From assembly GCA_002816455.1 (NCBI GenBank), contig MUCR01000042.1, positions 1 to 53,748 on the forward strand: a stretch of 53,748 nt of DNA, written 5' to 3'. The notes beneath the pieces were generated by a model, which saw only the letters and a program-made list of their open reading frames with translations, did not search any database and was not told the DNA's origin. Every line of letters starts with the position of its first letter. The stretch's first letter is position 1. Of the stretch, positions 17,257 through 26,788 are shown piece by piece. The translations under genes and the position numbers were made by a program. Source of the stretch: SAR202 cluster bacterium Io17-Chloro-G4. Its GTDB lineage: Bacteria > Chloroflexota > Dehalococcoidia > Lucifugimonadales > UBA3495.

Positions 17257-18549
17257 CTACTCTCGCACCTGCCCACTGCCCATGATCACCCATTTGTAAG
17301 AAGTGAGTTCCCGGAGACCCATGGGACCTCTGGCGTGAAACTTCTGTGTGCTTATACCAACCTCAGCCCCCAACCCTAATTGGGAGCCGTCGGTGAACCG
17401 CGTGCTGGCGTTAACGAACACCGCCGCTGCGTCCACCTCGTCCAAGAAGCGCATGGCGGCGGAGTAGTCCTCGGTGACGATGGCCTCGGAATGACCGGAG
17501 CCGTAGGTTTCGATGTGCTCCAATGCCTCATCAAGGGAGTCAACCACCCTGACGGCGGCAGTCAAAGATAAGAACTCCCGGCCCCAGTCGTCTTCGTTGG
17601 CGGGTGTGGCCTCTATACCGGGGTTGGGGCCCAAAGCGCTCAGGGCGCGGCTGTCGCAGTGAAGCACTACTCCGGCAACCGCCAAACCCTTGGCCATTAG
17701 GGGCAGGCACTTGGTGGCCACATCGGAGTGGACTAGCACTGTGTCTAAGGCGTTGCAAACCGTGGGACGCTGCACTTTGGCGTTGAAGATGATATCAGAC
17801 GCTTTGTCCAAGTCCGCCGCCTGGTCAACGTAGGTGTGGCAAACGCCCACTCCCCCGGTAATTGCCGGCATGGCGGCGTGCTCTTTCACGAAATTGATGA
17901 GTCCGGTGCCACCTCGGGGCACTATCAAGTCTATGTGTTCTTTCATGCCCAAGATGATGTCCACCAACGCCCGGTCGGTGTTGTCCACGAACTGCACCGC
18001 CTCTGGAGTCATTCCCGCTTGGCCGATGGCGTCGCGGATCAACTTTACTAAGGCGGTGTTGGACTTGAGGCTCTCTTTGCCTCCCCGAAGCAAGCAAGCA
18101 TTGCCTGATTTCAGGCACAGGACGGATATGTCCACCGTTACGTTGGGCCGGCTTTCGTAAATACTGGCTATGACGCCCAGGGGTACCCGTCGCTTGCTGA
18201 CCAACAGTCCGTTGGGCAGCGTTGTCATGTCCAGAGACTCGCCCACTGGGTCGGGTAAGGCGGCGACCCTTCGAACATCTGAAGCCATGTCAGCCAATCG
18301 TTCCGGACTGAGGAGCAACCGGTCCAGCATGGCATCATCCATGCCGTCTTTCTGAGCCGCTGCGTAGTCGTCCTGATTGGCTTCCAAGACTGCGTCTTGT
18401 TGCGATTCAAGCGCTGTGGCAATGTTTAGCAAGGCCCGGTTCTTAATGTCAGCCGAAAGCCGAGACAACAGGCGGCTGGCAGCCCGGGCAGCCTTAGCTT
18501 TCGCCGTAACATGGTCAACAGCTTTGGCGCTTTTACTGACGGTGCTCAT
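17257..18549 (-). CDS. proA: Gamma-glutamyl phosphate reductase (ProA)
   Basis: NADPH-dependent reductase that converts gamma-glutamyl phosphate to glutamate semialdehyde, step two of proline synthesis. Its 430 residues and aldehyde-dehydrogenase fold are normal for the family. Visible are VPLGVIASIYESRPNVT (122-138), LRGGKES (154-160), IVPRGGTGLI (209-218) and the catalytic Cys265 in VQRPTVCNALDT. The C-terminus has FVNASTRFTDGSQLGLGAEVGIST. A GGGGGAGG tract precedes the ATG. It starts 12 nt after proB. Confidence 0.97.
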   Translation of the reverse strand: MSTVSKSAKAVDHVTAKAKAARAASRLLSRLSADIKNRALLNIATALESQQDAVLEANQDDYAAAQKDGMDDAMLDRLLLSPERLADMASDVRRVAALPDPVGESLDMTTLPNGLLVSKRRVPLGVIASIYESRPNVTVDISVLCLKSGNACLLRGGKESLKSNTALVKLIRDAIGQAGMTPEAVQFVDNTDRALVDIILGMKEHIDLIVPRGGTGLINFVKEHAAMPAITGGVGVCHTYVDQAADLDKASDIIFNAKVQRPTVCNALDTVLVHSDVATKCLPLMAKGLAVAGVVLHCDSRALSALGPNPGIEATPANEDDWGREFLSLTAAVRVVDSLDEALEHIETYGSGHSEAIVTEDYSAAMRFLDEVDAAAVFVNASTRFTDGSQLGLGAEVGISTQKFHARGPMGLRELTSYKWVIMGSGQVRE

Positions 18550-18561
18550 GTTCCTCCCCCT

Positions 18562-19707
18562 CTACAATAGCACCAGATTGTTGCGGTGAACTACCTCTTG
18601 ACCGAATTGATAGCCCAGGGTGCTTTCGATAGCCCCGGATTGGACTCCCCGTATCCGAGCAATGTCCTCTGAGCCGTAGTTGGCGATGCCGCAGGCTATG
18701 CGCCGTCCTTCGCTCCCGGTGATATAAACAATGTCCCCTCTGGAGAATTTGCCGTCGACGCCGGTGATTCCTGCGGGTAGCAGGCTGCGGTTCTTCTCCA
18801 GCAGGGCCGAAACTGCCCCGGCGTCAACGAAGACCTCTCCCCGTTGGGAGATTCCGCTGAGCATCCATCTCTTGCGGGCCTCAAGCTTCTCAGCGCCGGG
18901 ATTAAACAGCGTACCAACCGCCTCGCCACTAACTGCTTTCAATATAACGTCAGGCCCTTGCCCGTTGCACATTACCATCGATATGCCTGATGTGGTCACC
19001 AGACGGGCGGCTTCCAACTTAGTGGACATGCCGCCACGAGCCCAAGGATTTAGGTTATTGCTCGCCAGAGACTCCACTGTTTCGTCCACACGGTCCACCA
19101 CGGGAATTAATTGGGCTTGAGGGTCCTGGTTCGGGTCGGACGTGAATAGCCCGTCAATGTCGGTCAAGATCACCAGGAGGTCCGCATCCACCAGGTTGGC
19201 CACCAAAGCTGAGAGCCGGTCATTGTCCCCGAAAACTTCTCCTATCTCATCCACCGCCACCACGTCGTTTTCGTTGACAATGGGGACCACTCCCAATTCC
19301 AACAGCGCTCGCAGCGTATTGCGAACGTTCAGGTAGGATTGCCGGTCGGAAAGGTCGTTGGTGGTCAACAGAGTCTGGGCGACTTGAAAACCGTGGGAGG
19401 CGAACATCTGCTGATAGGTCTGCATCAGCCGGCTTTGCCCAACGGCGGCCATTACCTGCCTGGTGGAAATATCCTGAATCTGGCGGTCATTACCGTTACC
19501 CAATGCTTCCCGGCCGGCCGCGATGGCTCCTGAGGTTACCAACAGGATTTCCAGACCAGCGCGCCTCAGGTCGCAGACCTGCCCCACCAATCCTTCCATC
19601 AATTCCAAGTTTAGTCCCCGGTGCTCCGGCGGCTTGGTCAAGACGCTGGTGCCCGCTTTGATTACGACACGGTTATGGCGCAATTCTTCCAAAACTAAGG
19701 GTCCCAT
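18562..19707 (-). CDS. proB: Glutamate 5-kinase (ProB)
   Basis: ATP-dependent kinase that starts proline synthesis and is usually feedback-inhibited by proline. The amino-acid-kinase domain shows VVIKAGTSVLT, LVTSGAIAAGREAL, VNENDVVAVDE and FGDNDRLSALVA. A C-terminal PUA domain follows (KFSRGDIVYITGSEGRRIACG). I chose the ATG at 19707 (MGPLVLEELRHN, 381 residues). The frame is open to 19779, but the extra 24 residues lack family character and no start has a clear ribosome site. proA follows after 12 nt. Confidence 0.95.
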   Translation of the reverse strand: MGPLVLEELRHNRVVIKAGTSVLTKPPEHRGLNLELMEGLVGQVCDLRRAGLEILLVTSGAIAAGREALGNGNDRQIQDISTRQVMAAVGQSRLMQTYQQMFASHGFQVAQTLLTTNDLSDRQSYLNVRNTLRALLELGVVPIVNENDVVAVDEIGEVFGDNDRLSALVANLVDADLLVILTDIDGLFTSDPNQDPQAQLIPVVDRVDETVESLASNNLNPWARGGMSTKLEAARLVTTSGISMVMCNGQGPDVILKAVSGEAVGTLFNPGAEKLEARKRWMLSGISQRGEVFVDAGAVSALLEKNRSLLPAGITGVDGKFSRGDIVYITGSEGRRIACGIANYGSEDIARIRGVQSGAIESTLGYQFGQEVVHRNNLVLL

Positions 19708-19934
19708 CACGAATCTGAGCGCAAAATTAAGTAAGAGGTGACCGGCAATGGGCATCGAAGCTCTTATTTGCCGATCCAACGATTCCCCAGGAAATTTATG
19801 GATTATTAGAGGTAAACCGAGGCTAATTGCTCCGGTCGCACACTAGCCGAATAGTATATCATGCAGCCTATTTCAGCCGGGTATTTAGACATGCGGCCAT
19901 ATATCAATTTAATATTCGTCATTCCGATTTATCT

Positions 19935-20018
19935 TCGTCATTCCGGCGAAGGCCGGAATCCAGAAACCGGTCTGCGCCCTGAAATTTCCTAGACACCGGA
20001 CTCCGCCGGTGAGACGGT
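19935..20018. repeat. Inverted repeat, CGTCATTCCGGCGAAGGCCGG family
   Basis: An 80-bp unit reads CGTCATTCCGGCGAAGGCCG-GAATCCAGAAA ... CTAGACACCGGACTCCGCCG-GTGAGACGG, with two inner palindromes in inverted arrangement. Sister copies are at 24831, 27654, 34018 and 48750. A partial CGTCATTCC lies just upstream at about 19917. It lies in the 530-bp gap between divergent proB and mfd. Confidence 0.8.
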
Positions 20019-20130
20019 TGTGGAAATCACTGATGTCCGGTTAAATCTTCCTTTATTCCTAAAGAGGTCGCTCCAGAAGCCGGGCAGTTGGCTTGCGCCT
20101 CAGGCCCGGAACTAATAAAATGCATCCTAC

Positions 20131-20156
20131 GGGGCCGGCGGATTACGCCAGGCCCC
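20131..20156 (+). promoter_or_regulatory. GC-rich hairpin upstream of mfd
   Basis: GGGGCC-GGCG-GATTA-CGCC-A-GGCCCC forms a 10-bp stem with one bulge. ATTTAGGCGTGCTTTTT follows it. It could be a terminator of an upstream transcript or a structured mfd leader. AT-rich TTATCTTAT near 20200 may be the -10 of mfd. Confidence 0.4.
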
Positions 20157-20237
20157 ATTTAGGCGTGCTTTTTGTCGCTCGGGGCCGACTTCCTAGGCAA
20201 TTATCTTATTAAGTGGACTTGGGAAACGAATTAATTT

Positions 20238-23200
20238 ATGTCCTTGAACGGAATTCTTTCAGCGATTAGCGCTCATCCAGAATACAAACGCCAATTGGCG
20301 TTGATGTCGAGTTTCGTTACCAGCCCAGACAGTGTTCCACAGGCAACGGTCCGCCAAGGGGCCCGGCCCGGTTATATCGGCGCTCTTTGGCGGCAGCACG
20401 ACATCCCCTTATTGGTTATAACTCCCAGGCCGGATGACGCCCGGCGGCTCCACGACCAGCTACTTACCTACTTGGGAGAGGATGAGCCCGTATACCTTCT
20501 GCCCGAGCCGGAAGTTCTGCCATTCGAGCGTTTGGCGGTGGACTCGAACACCACCAACCAGCGCCTGGCCGCTCTTGCCGCCTTGGCCGCATCAGCGAAC
20601 GGGACCTGCCCATTGGTGGTGACTTCCGTGGGAGCGGCGTTGCTAAAGACCTTGCCTCCCACTACTATGGCGAGCCAGGACGCAATCCTCACTCTTCCCT
20701 ACAGGGTTGCTGTCGGCGAAAGAATTGGGCTCAACCAACTACTGACCCAATGGGTGGAACTGGGCTACCGCAACGAGCCGCTGGTGGAAGCGCCAGGCTG
20801 TTTTAGTCACCGGGGCGGCATCATCGACGTTTTCCCGCCCAACTACCTGTTGCCTTTCCGTATCGAGCTCTTTGACGACGAAATCGACACGATCAGACTA
20901 TTTGACCCCTACAGCCAACGGTCAGTGCGGGAGATCAAGGAAGCCCTGCTCATACCCGCCCAAGAGCAACTTCCGAGCATGTCCAATCGCGGTCTGGCAG
21001 AGCAGCTAATTGGGTCCATGGATTTCACCTCGTGTAACGAAGACGCCAAAGAACGCCTTGAAGACGAGATTGCTCACCTTTTCACCGACCCCAACAGCGA
21101 GACCCTCTCTTTTTACAACGGCTTGCTCAACGGCGCCAACCTACTGGAGTACCTGCCTGAGTCCGGATGGGTAATCCTAGAACGGTCCAGCCAGATAGAC
21201 TCGGAGGCTTTGGAGTTGGAAGAGCGGTTCCAGCGAATGCGGGCCAGCAGGGAGGAAAGGGGCGACCTCCCCAAACATTTTCCCTCTCCTTATATCCCAT
21301 GGGCCGACTTCTCCTCTCAACTGGAAAAACAGCGACGGTTACTGCTACAAAGCTGGGTCAGCGCCGAGGAAGACCGTATTTTCGAGCCTGCCGTTCCCTA
21401 TTACGGGAAATTGGAACAACTGGCCACCGACGCCCAGCGCTACGGAAGGGATGGCACAGCCGTGGTGGCGGTAACCCAGCACGCCGCCCGTTTGGCCGAA
21501 ATTCTCGAGGAAGCGGGGGCTGGAGCCACTGTGTCAGAAGGCTTGGAAGACGTTCCTCAGCCGGGCCGCATTTACTTGGTTTCCGGGTCACTACGGGAAG
21601 GTTGGACCCTGGCGTCCGCCCAGGCTAGGCCAGATTCGGGTAACGGCCTGCCCGGAGACAAGGTATCTTCATCTTCACTCGGCGAAGCAAGTAGCAATGG
21701 GCTACGCTCTGTGACGCTGCTCACCGACGCCGAGCTTTTCGGCACGGTTAAAGAACGCCGGTACCGGCGGACCAGACGGGCGGATCACGGACCAGACGTG
21801 GTGCTGGCCGACTTGGTGGAAGGCAGCTTCGTGGTCCACATTGACCACGGGGTAGCCCGTTTCGCCGGGACCACTAAGATGGGCGAGGACGGCGAGGAAC
21901 ATGAATATCTGGTCTTGGAATACGCCGAGCAAGACAAACTCTACGTCCCCACCGGCCAATTAGACCGGGTAACCTCCTACGTTGGCGCATTGGACCGTCC
22001 TCCCCATTTAACCCGCCTCAGCGCCGGGGATTGGGCCAGGGTCAAGGAAAGGGTCAAAGGCGCCACCAGGGAACTTGCTGAGGAACTCTTAAGGATGCAT
22101 GCTGCCAGAGAGGTGGCCGAAGGCTACGAATTCAGCCCGGACACCACCTGGCAAAAAGAACTGGAAGACTCCTTTCCTTACGAAGAGACTCCGGACCAAG
22201 CCCAGGCCATCGACCAAGTGAAAGCGGATATGGAGAACTTAAAGCCCATGGACCGGCTTATTTGCGGGGACGTGGGATACGGCAAGACTGAAGTTGCCTT
22301 GCGGGCGGCGTTTAAGACCGTCAACGACGGCATGCAGGTGGGGCTGCTGGTACCCACCACCGTATTGGCCCAACAGCATTATGTCACCTTCAGCGAGCGC
22401 CTTAGTCCTTTCCCCGTGCGGGTGGAGGTTCTGAGCCGGTTTAGGACCCACAAAGAACAACAAGAAGTAATCGAAGGTCTAAAAGACGGCAGCGTTGACA
22501 TCGTGATTGGCACTCACCGGCTGTTGCAGCTGGATGTGGAGTTCAAAAACCTGGGGCTGGCGGTGGTAGACGAGGAGCAACGTTTCGGCGTCGCCCACAA
22601 AGAGCGTCTAAAGCAACTAAGGCAGCAGGTGGATGTATTGACCCTGAGCGCCACTCCCATACCGCGAACCTTAAACCTGGCATTGGCAGGAATCCGAGAC
22701 CTAAGCACCATGGACACTCCACCGGAGGCCCGCCTACCGATCAAGACCTTCGTTTCCGAGCAAAGCGACGACGTTGTGAAAGAGGCCATTCTACGGGAAT
22801 TGGAGCGGAACGGGCAGGTATTTTTCCTTCACAACCGGGTGAGGACAATCCAACAGACCGCAGCCGAACTCGCTGTATTGGTACCCCAAGCACGGTTCCT
22901 AGTGGCCCACGGTCAGATGGGCGAAGGGGAACTGGAAGACGTGATGATCGCTTTCTCGAAAGCAGAAGCGGACGTGCTGGTATGCACCACCATAATCGAG
23001 TCGGGGCTGGACATGCCCAATGTCAACACCCTAATCATCGACCGGGCGGACCGTTTCGGCCTCTCCCAGCTATATCAACTCAGGGGCAGAGTCGGCCGCG
23101 GAGAGCACCGGGCCTACGCCTATTTGATGGTCCCCAGGGGCAGGCGTATTACCGAGGCGGCGGAGCAACGGGTTCAAGCTATCTTGGAATCCTCAGAATT

Positions 23201-23840
23201 GGGTTCGGGCTTCCGAATCGCCATGCGAGACTTGGAAATACGGGGAGCCGGCAACCTGTTGGGGGCGGCCCAAAGCGGCCACATTCAAGAAGTCGGCTTA
23301 AATCTATACAGCCAGCTGCTCCAAGAAGCCGTTGAAGACATGGGGGATGACAAAAGCGGCGCAGCCTCAACGGACCAAGCCGCCGCAGACCTGCCAAGAA
23401 TGGATTTGCCTCTGGACGCCCGCATCCCCGACACCTACATCGACCATATGCCGACCCGCCTAGCTGTTTACCAGCGAATCGCCAAAACGACGAGCCGTGA
23501 CGAAATCCCTGAACTCCGGGAAGAGTTGCAAGACCGGTTTGGGCCGCCACCGGAAGAAGTGGACAACCTGTTGCTCATCGCCGACCTCCGTGCCCTGGCG
23601 GCCATGGTCAACATCGAGTCCATCCAGCATTCCAAAGAAGCTATCGTTCTTGCTCTTCGTTCCCCGGTGGGCGGCGCCAGAGGCCCACTGCAACAAACTC
23701 TGGGTCCTTCCGCCAACGTGGGCAACCAGCAAGTCCATCTGCCCCTGCGCCGGTTGGGTGATGAGTGGCTGTCGCGCCTCACCAGGGTGCTGGAGCGGTT
23801 CCTGATTTTTCACGAAAGGCTGGCCGCATTGCCGGACTAA
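20238..23840 (+). CDS. mfd: Transcription-repair coupling factor Mfd
   Basis: DNA translocase that removes stalled RNA polymerase and recruits UvrA; 1200 residues, normal. An N-terminal UvrB-like region runs to about residue 350 (VYLLPEPEVLPFERLA; GGIIDVFPPNYLLPFRIELFD). A CarD-like RNA-polymerase-interacting domain is near 520-590 (GSFVVHIDHGVARF). The helicase core has Walker A GDVGYGKTEVALRAAF near 678, the DEEQRFGV box near 778, and HNRVRTIQQTA and QLRGRVGRG motifs. The C-terminal regulatory domain closes the protein. Residues about 465-485 (SGNGLPGDKVSSSSLGEA) are a low-complexity insertion in the linker. The ribosome site is weak (GGGAAA). Confidence 0.97.
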   Translation: MSLNGILSAISAHPEYKRQLALMSSFVTSPDSVPQATVRQGARPGYIGALWRQHDIPLLVITPRPDDARRLHDQLLTYLGEDEPVYLLPEPEVLPFERLAVDSNTTNQRLAALAALAASANGTCPLVVTSVGAALLKTLPPTTMASQDAILTLPYRVAVGERIGLNQLLTQWVELGYRNEPLVEAPGCFSHRGGIIDVFPPNYLLPFRIELFDDEIDTIRLFDPYSQRSVREIKEALLIPAQEQLPSMSNRGLAEQLIGSMDFTSCNEDAKERLEDEIAHLFTDPNSETLSFYNGLLNGANLLEYLPESGWVILERSSQIDSEALELEERFQRMRASREERGDLPKHFPSPYIPWADFSSQLEKQRRLLLQSWVSAEEDRIFEPAVPYYGKLEQLATDAQRYGRDGTAVVAVTQHAARLAEILEEAGAGATVSEGLEDVPQPGRIYLVSGSLREGWTLASAQARPDSGNGLPGDKVSSSSLGEASSNGLRSVTLLTDAELFGTVKERRYRRTRRADHGPDVVLADLVEGSFVVHIDHGVARFAGTTKMGEDGEEHEYLVLEYAEQDKLYVPTGQLDRVTSYVGALDRPPHLTRLSAGDWARVKERVKGATRELAEELLRMHAAREVAEGYEFSPDTTWQKELEDSFPYEETPDQAQAIDQVKADMENLKPMDRLICGDVGYGKTEVALRAAFKTVNDGMQVGLLVPTTVLAQQHYVTFSERLSPFPVRVEVLSRFRTHKEQQEVIEGLKDGSVDIVIGTHRLLQLDVEFKNLGLAVVDEEQRFGVAHKERLKQLRQQVDVLTLSATPIPRTLNLALAGIRDLSTMDTPPEARLPIKTFVSEQSDDVVKEAILRELERNGQVFFLHNRVRTIQQTAAELAVLVPQARFLVAHGQMGEGELEDVMIAFSKAEADVLVCTTIIESGLDMPNVNTLIIDRADRFGLSQLYQLRGRVGRGEHRAYAYLMVPRGRRITEAAEQRVQAILESSELGSGFRIAMRDLEIRGAGNLLGAAQSGHIQEVGLNLYSQLLQEAVEDMGDDKSGAASTDQAAADLPRMDLPLDARIPDTYIDHMPTRLAVYQRIAKTTSRDEIPELREELQDRFGPPPEEVDNLLLIADLRALAAMVNIESIQHSKEAIVLALRSPVGGARGPLQQTLGPSANVGNQQVHLPLRRLGDEWLSRLTRVLERFLIFHERLAALPD

Positions 23841-24056
23841 CTTTTGAGCTAATTGATCTAGGCTGGTGTACCGGACAGCTTCACCGCTCGACCAGCTTTC
23901 CCTATCCAACACGGGTCCGATTACTGAACCATGTCGAATCTACCGGCGAATCTACCGCTGTAACCAAGCATCTAAATCCATGTGTTGTTCGGGTCTACAA
24001 TCCCTTTGAGTTAAGTTTAGATTGGGCGATTCGCCGCAGGCAGGCTGGGAGGCTTA

Positions 24057-24719
24057 ATGATGAAAAATGGGGCGATATGGGGGTCCTCTGCGCAACCTGA
24101 TAATAATTCCCACGTTAACAATCGTAGTAGGAGGATGCGGCTAAGCAAGCCGGGCGCAATCGCAACCTTCCTGGCAGCGCTGGCGATTATCTTGGTGGCT
24201 TGCGGCGGTGGTTCAGGAGATTCGGCTGAAACCCTGCCAGCGCTTTCGTCTGGGTCCGAGGTCCAGATGGACAATGACCGAGCCCCCAACTTCCACATTA
24301 CCCTCTTCCAAGGCGAGGATCTATTGGGCGCCAACGAGCTAAACATCCACGACCTGCCCCTAGGTAAGCCGCTGGTCGTGAATTTCTGGGCCGGTCTGTG
24401 CCCGCCCTGCCGCGCCGAAATGCCGGACCTGCAAGAGTTCTCGGATGAATTCGAAGACCGGCTGACCCTGGTGGGCGTCGACTTGGGCCAGTTCACCGGG
24501 CTGGGCACGGTCCAAGACGCAAAGGACCTTTTGGAGGAGTTGGGCGTGACCTACCCGGCTGGCTTCACCAACGATTCCAACGTAATCAAAGACTACAGAG
24601 TGTTTGGACTCCCGGCTACAATGTTTATCGACGCTGAAGGCAAGATTTTCAAGAATTTGGGCGGCGCATTGAACCTGGATGTGCTCAGAGACCAGTCCAA
24701 CGCCATGTTGGCCCAGTAA
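24057..24719 (+). CDS. TlpA/ResA-like thioredoxin-fold lipoprotein
   Basis: Membrane-anchored thiol-disulfide protein acting outside the cytoplasmic membrane. The hydrophobic signal (AIATFLAALAIILVAC) ends in a lipobox with the lipidated Cys at 49. A short linker leads to the thioredoxin fold with WAGLCPPCRAEMPDLQ (active-site CPPC, residues 115-118) and the cis-Pro region FGLPATMFID. From the ATG at 24057 (GGGAGG five bases upstream) the protein has 220 residues. An internal ATG at 24135 gives a more standard lipoprotein N-terminus, but its AGGAGG directly touches the ATG, so I prefer 24057. It likely serves extracytoplasmic disulfide reduction or cytochrome maturation. The 216-bp gap after mfd shows nothing recognisable. 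Confidence 0.87.
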   Translation: MMKNGAIWGSSAQPDNNSHVNNRSRRMRLSKPGAIATFLAALAIILVACGGGSGDSAETLPALSSGSEVQMDNDRAPNFHITLFQGEDLLGANELNIHDLPLGKPLVVNFWAGLCPPCRAEMPDLQEFSDEFEDRLTLVGVDLGQFTGLGTVQDAKDLLEELGVTYPAGFTNDSNVIKDYRVFGLPATMFIDAEGKIFKNLGGALNLDVLRDQSNAMLAQ

Positions 24720-24830
24720 ATTATTGCTGGTAGCCGATTGAGCCCGCAAGTCTAATCCATCTACAAGTCAGCGCCGTGAAACATGAGTCATCTCAGATTT
24801 TGACCCCGAAACGACCTTTAGACATTAACA

Positions 24831-24970
24831 CCGTCATTCCGGCGTAGGCCGGAATCCATGAAATCCGCCGCTTTCACCTTCGTCGGCCTCTACAAAACCG
24901 TCTGAGCGGTAGCAGACGATCCTCCAGAGTCCCTGGAGAGCTGGATTCTAGCGAAGGCTGGAATGACGAC
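24831..24970. repeat. Inverted repeat, CGTCATTCCGGCGTAGGCCGG family (long copy)
   Basis: The left end CCGTCATTCCGGCGTAGGCC-GGAATCCATGAAA and the right end GGATTCTAGCGAAGGCTGGAATGACG are inverted, enclosing about 80 bp unlike the other copies. It lies in the 24720-25173 gap, which otherwise holds only AT-rich DNA before the tRNA. Confidence 0.7.
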
Positions 24971-25173
24971 CTCGGTGCCTCGCTGCACTTGACGACTTTG
25001 TGGTCCTGCCCCTTCGCCGCATCCCACTCCGACATCGAGTCAACCCAAAATTCGGCATGACTCATGATGATCTATGATTTTGAGCCCAGACCACGGGGTT
25101 TAGCACCAAGTAATTGCCTAGTCCCTTCGGGACACCGAGAGCCATATTGGGGTATATTATATTAGTTGGGCGT

Positions 25174-25250
25174 CGGGGTGTGGCCCAGTATGGTAGGGCG
25201 CTACGTTCGGGACGTAGAGGTCGGTGGTTCGAATCCACTCACCCCGACCA
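25174..25250 (+). tRNA. tRNA-Pro (anticodon CGG)
   Basis: A 77-nt cloverleaf. The acceptor stem is CGGGGTG/CACCCCG with discriminator A and encoded CCA. The anticodon stem CTACG/CGTAG surrounds the loop TTCGGGA (anticodon CGG), and the T arm is GGTGG-TTCGAAT-CCACT. AT-rich TATATTATATT about 20 nt upstream is a plausible -10 box. It reads CCG codons. Confidence 0.97.
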
Positions 25251-25334
25251 ATTAAATCAAGGCCTCTACAGCAAAGGTCTTGAACTCCTCACGGCCACTA
25301 TACTCGAGCCCAATCTCTCCCGAGTATTTTGCAA

Positions 25335-25373
25335 AATAATGAGGCCGGTACGATACCGGCCTCATTATTTTTC
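25335..25373 (+). terminator. Strong rho-independent terminator
   Basis: A 16-bp perfect stem, AATAATGAGGCCGGTA / TACCGGCCTCATTATT, with loop CGA, is followed by TTTTTC. It probably ends the tRNA transcript; being symmetric it could act in both directions. Confidence 0.85.
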
Positions 25374-25659
25374 ACGCACATTAGTCAGGCTTCTTTTCCA
25401 GAAATGGACCACCATTAATGATATGTCCGCGATCAGGTCTCGCACATTGAGGGTTAACACGCAGTACCCTGCAGGAATTCCCCATTGTCTCGAGTACTGG
25501 AATAACCTACGTTTGATGGGAACACCTAAGACGTTCCGAGGCAGGTTATTTAGCCTCAATGATTAGCCCTTTTTTCACCCCTGGCATCACCCGAACGAGT
25601 GGTGTTCCAGTTCTATAACTATAAGATACTTCTCGTAGCAAGTATGGAGCACGAGGAAC
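25374..25659. other. Gap between terminator and surface-protein gene
   Basis: Nothing convincing is seen. Short open frames on both strands here lack family character or ribosome sites. GAGGA lies just before the ATG of the next gene. Confidence 0.4.
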
Positions 25660-26709
25660 ATGGTAGAGACTTTAAAGCACAAAGGAGTCTGGCTCGGGGC
25701 CGTAGTAGCGGCCCTATTGGTCGTAATTGCGTTTTTTAGCACCCAGGCATTCTCCTCAGGTCTCACGGCAACGTCAGAGCCGCTGCAAAATGCGGGGACC
25801 GACGGGGTGATCAACTACGCCCAGGACTGGAGCGCCGCCTCTGCCGTCATTACCCGGCACGAATCGACGGACCTTACGGTGGACGGTAGTGACCTGGTCA
25901 CCGATGTAGCCGTCCAAGGGACCAAGTCCAGCGGAGCCGTTGACGTCAAACTGGACTTACTAGACGTTTCGCAAACCATATTAGACACAAAGACCTGGTC
26001 CCTGCCCAGCACGTCAGGGACCTACAACGAGACTTTCGCCTTGACGAATGGCACGACCAAATTAGTCGGCTTGGCCAAGGTGTTGGCCACATACACGGCG
26101 GCGAGTTCTGTCGCGATTGCTTTCGATGCGGCCTCTAGCACTAATGGCAAGACCACCAGCCTGTCATGGTCCCACACAGTAGGAGCGGGCGGCGCCAACC
26201 GGTTCTTGATCGTCGGCGTGTCCTTGAAGAGCACGTCGTCTGTGACCAACGTGACCTACGGCGGCCAGAACATGGCCTACTTGGGTGCCCAGAGCAGCGG
26301 CGCCAACAGGGTGGAGCTATGGTACAAAGTGGCGCCACTTGAAAATGCAAACAGCGTGGTCGTAACGTTGCCGTCCTCGTTACACGCTGTCGGTGGCGCC
26401 ACCTCATGGACGGAGGTTCACCAGACCACGCCTTTGGGGACAATCGCATCGGCTACAGCCGTCAGCACCACCCCGTCAGTCAATGTTGGCAGCAATACTG
26501 GCGATGTTGTAGTCGACGTTCTAGCTCATGGTGGCGGCGTACCTACCGTGGACGCCTCTCAGACCCAACGATGGAAATTGTCGCAAGGAGGATTCAGAGC
26601 CGCCGGTAGCAGCGAAGATGGCGGTGCAACCTCCACGACTATGTCCTGGACCGCCAGCTGCGGCGAGTGGGCGATCGCCGGTGTAGCGCTGAAGCAAGCC
26701 ACGCCCTAG
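25660..26709 (+). CDS. Secreted or anchored beta-rich surface protein, unknown function
   Basis: A 349-residue exported protein. The N-terminal signal or anchor has MVETLKHKG then VWLGAVVAALLVVIAFFSTQAF, with a possible cleavage after FSSG. The mature part is rich in Ser, Thr, Ala, Val and Gly, with almost no Cys. The C-terminal half (from about residue 150) matches a beta-sandwich pattern I know from many bacterial extracellular proteins (SWSHTVGAGGANRFLIVGVS, VTYGGQNM, ARVELWY-like, QTTPLG, then MSWTASCGEWAIAGVAL). The middle part is unfamiliar. It stands alone between tRNA-Pro and a terminator. Possible roles include surface layer, adhesion or substrate binding; none is shown. Confidence 0.75.
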   Translation: MVETLKHKGVWLGAVVAALLVVIAFFSTQAFSSGLTATSEPLQNAGTDGVINYAQDWSAASAVITRHESTDLTVDGSDLVTDVAVQGTKSSGAVDVKLDLLDVSQTILDTKTWSLPSTSGTYNETFALTNGTTKLVGLAKVLATYTAASSVAIAFDAASSTNGKTTSLSWSHTVGAGGANRFLIVGVSLKSTSSVTNVTYGGQNMAYLGAQSSGANRVELWYKVAPLENANSVVVTLPSSLHAVGGATSWTEVHQTTPLGTIASATAVSTTPSVNVGSNTGDVVVDVLAHGGGVPTVDASQTQRWKLSQGGFRAAGSSEDGGATSTTMSWTASCGEWAIAGVALKQATP

Positions 26710-26757
26710 GCCTTAAAAGTAGCCAGTTACCGCACCAGCCTGTTAACGGGTTTCACA

Positions 26758-26788
26758 GAAACCCCGGAGAACTTCCGGGGTTTCTTGC
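26758..26788 (+). terminator. Rho-independent terminator after surface-protein gene
   Basis: The 11-bp stem GAAACCCCGGA / TCCGGGGTTTC with loop GAACT is followed by TTGCTGT. It lies 48 nt after the stop at 26709. Confidence 0.8.

Noticed and set aside
24135-24719. Lipoprotein start at the ATG at 24135
   Set aside because: It gives a neat signal peptide, but AGGAGG abuts the ATG without a spacer; 24057 has a normal ribosome site. Left as the alternative in the gene entry.
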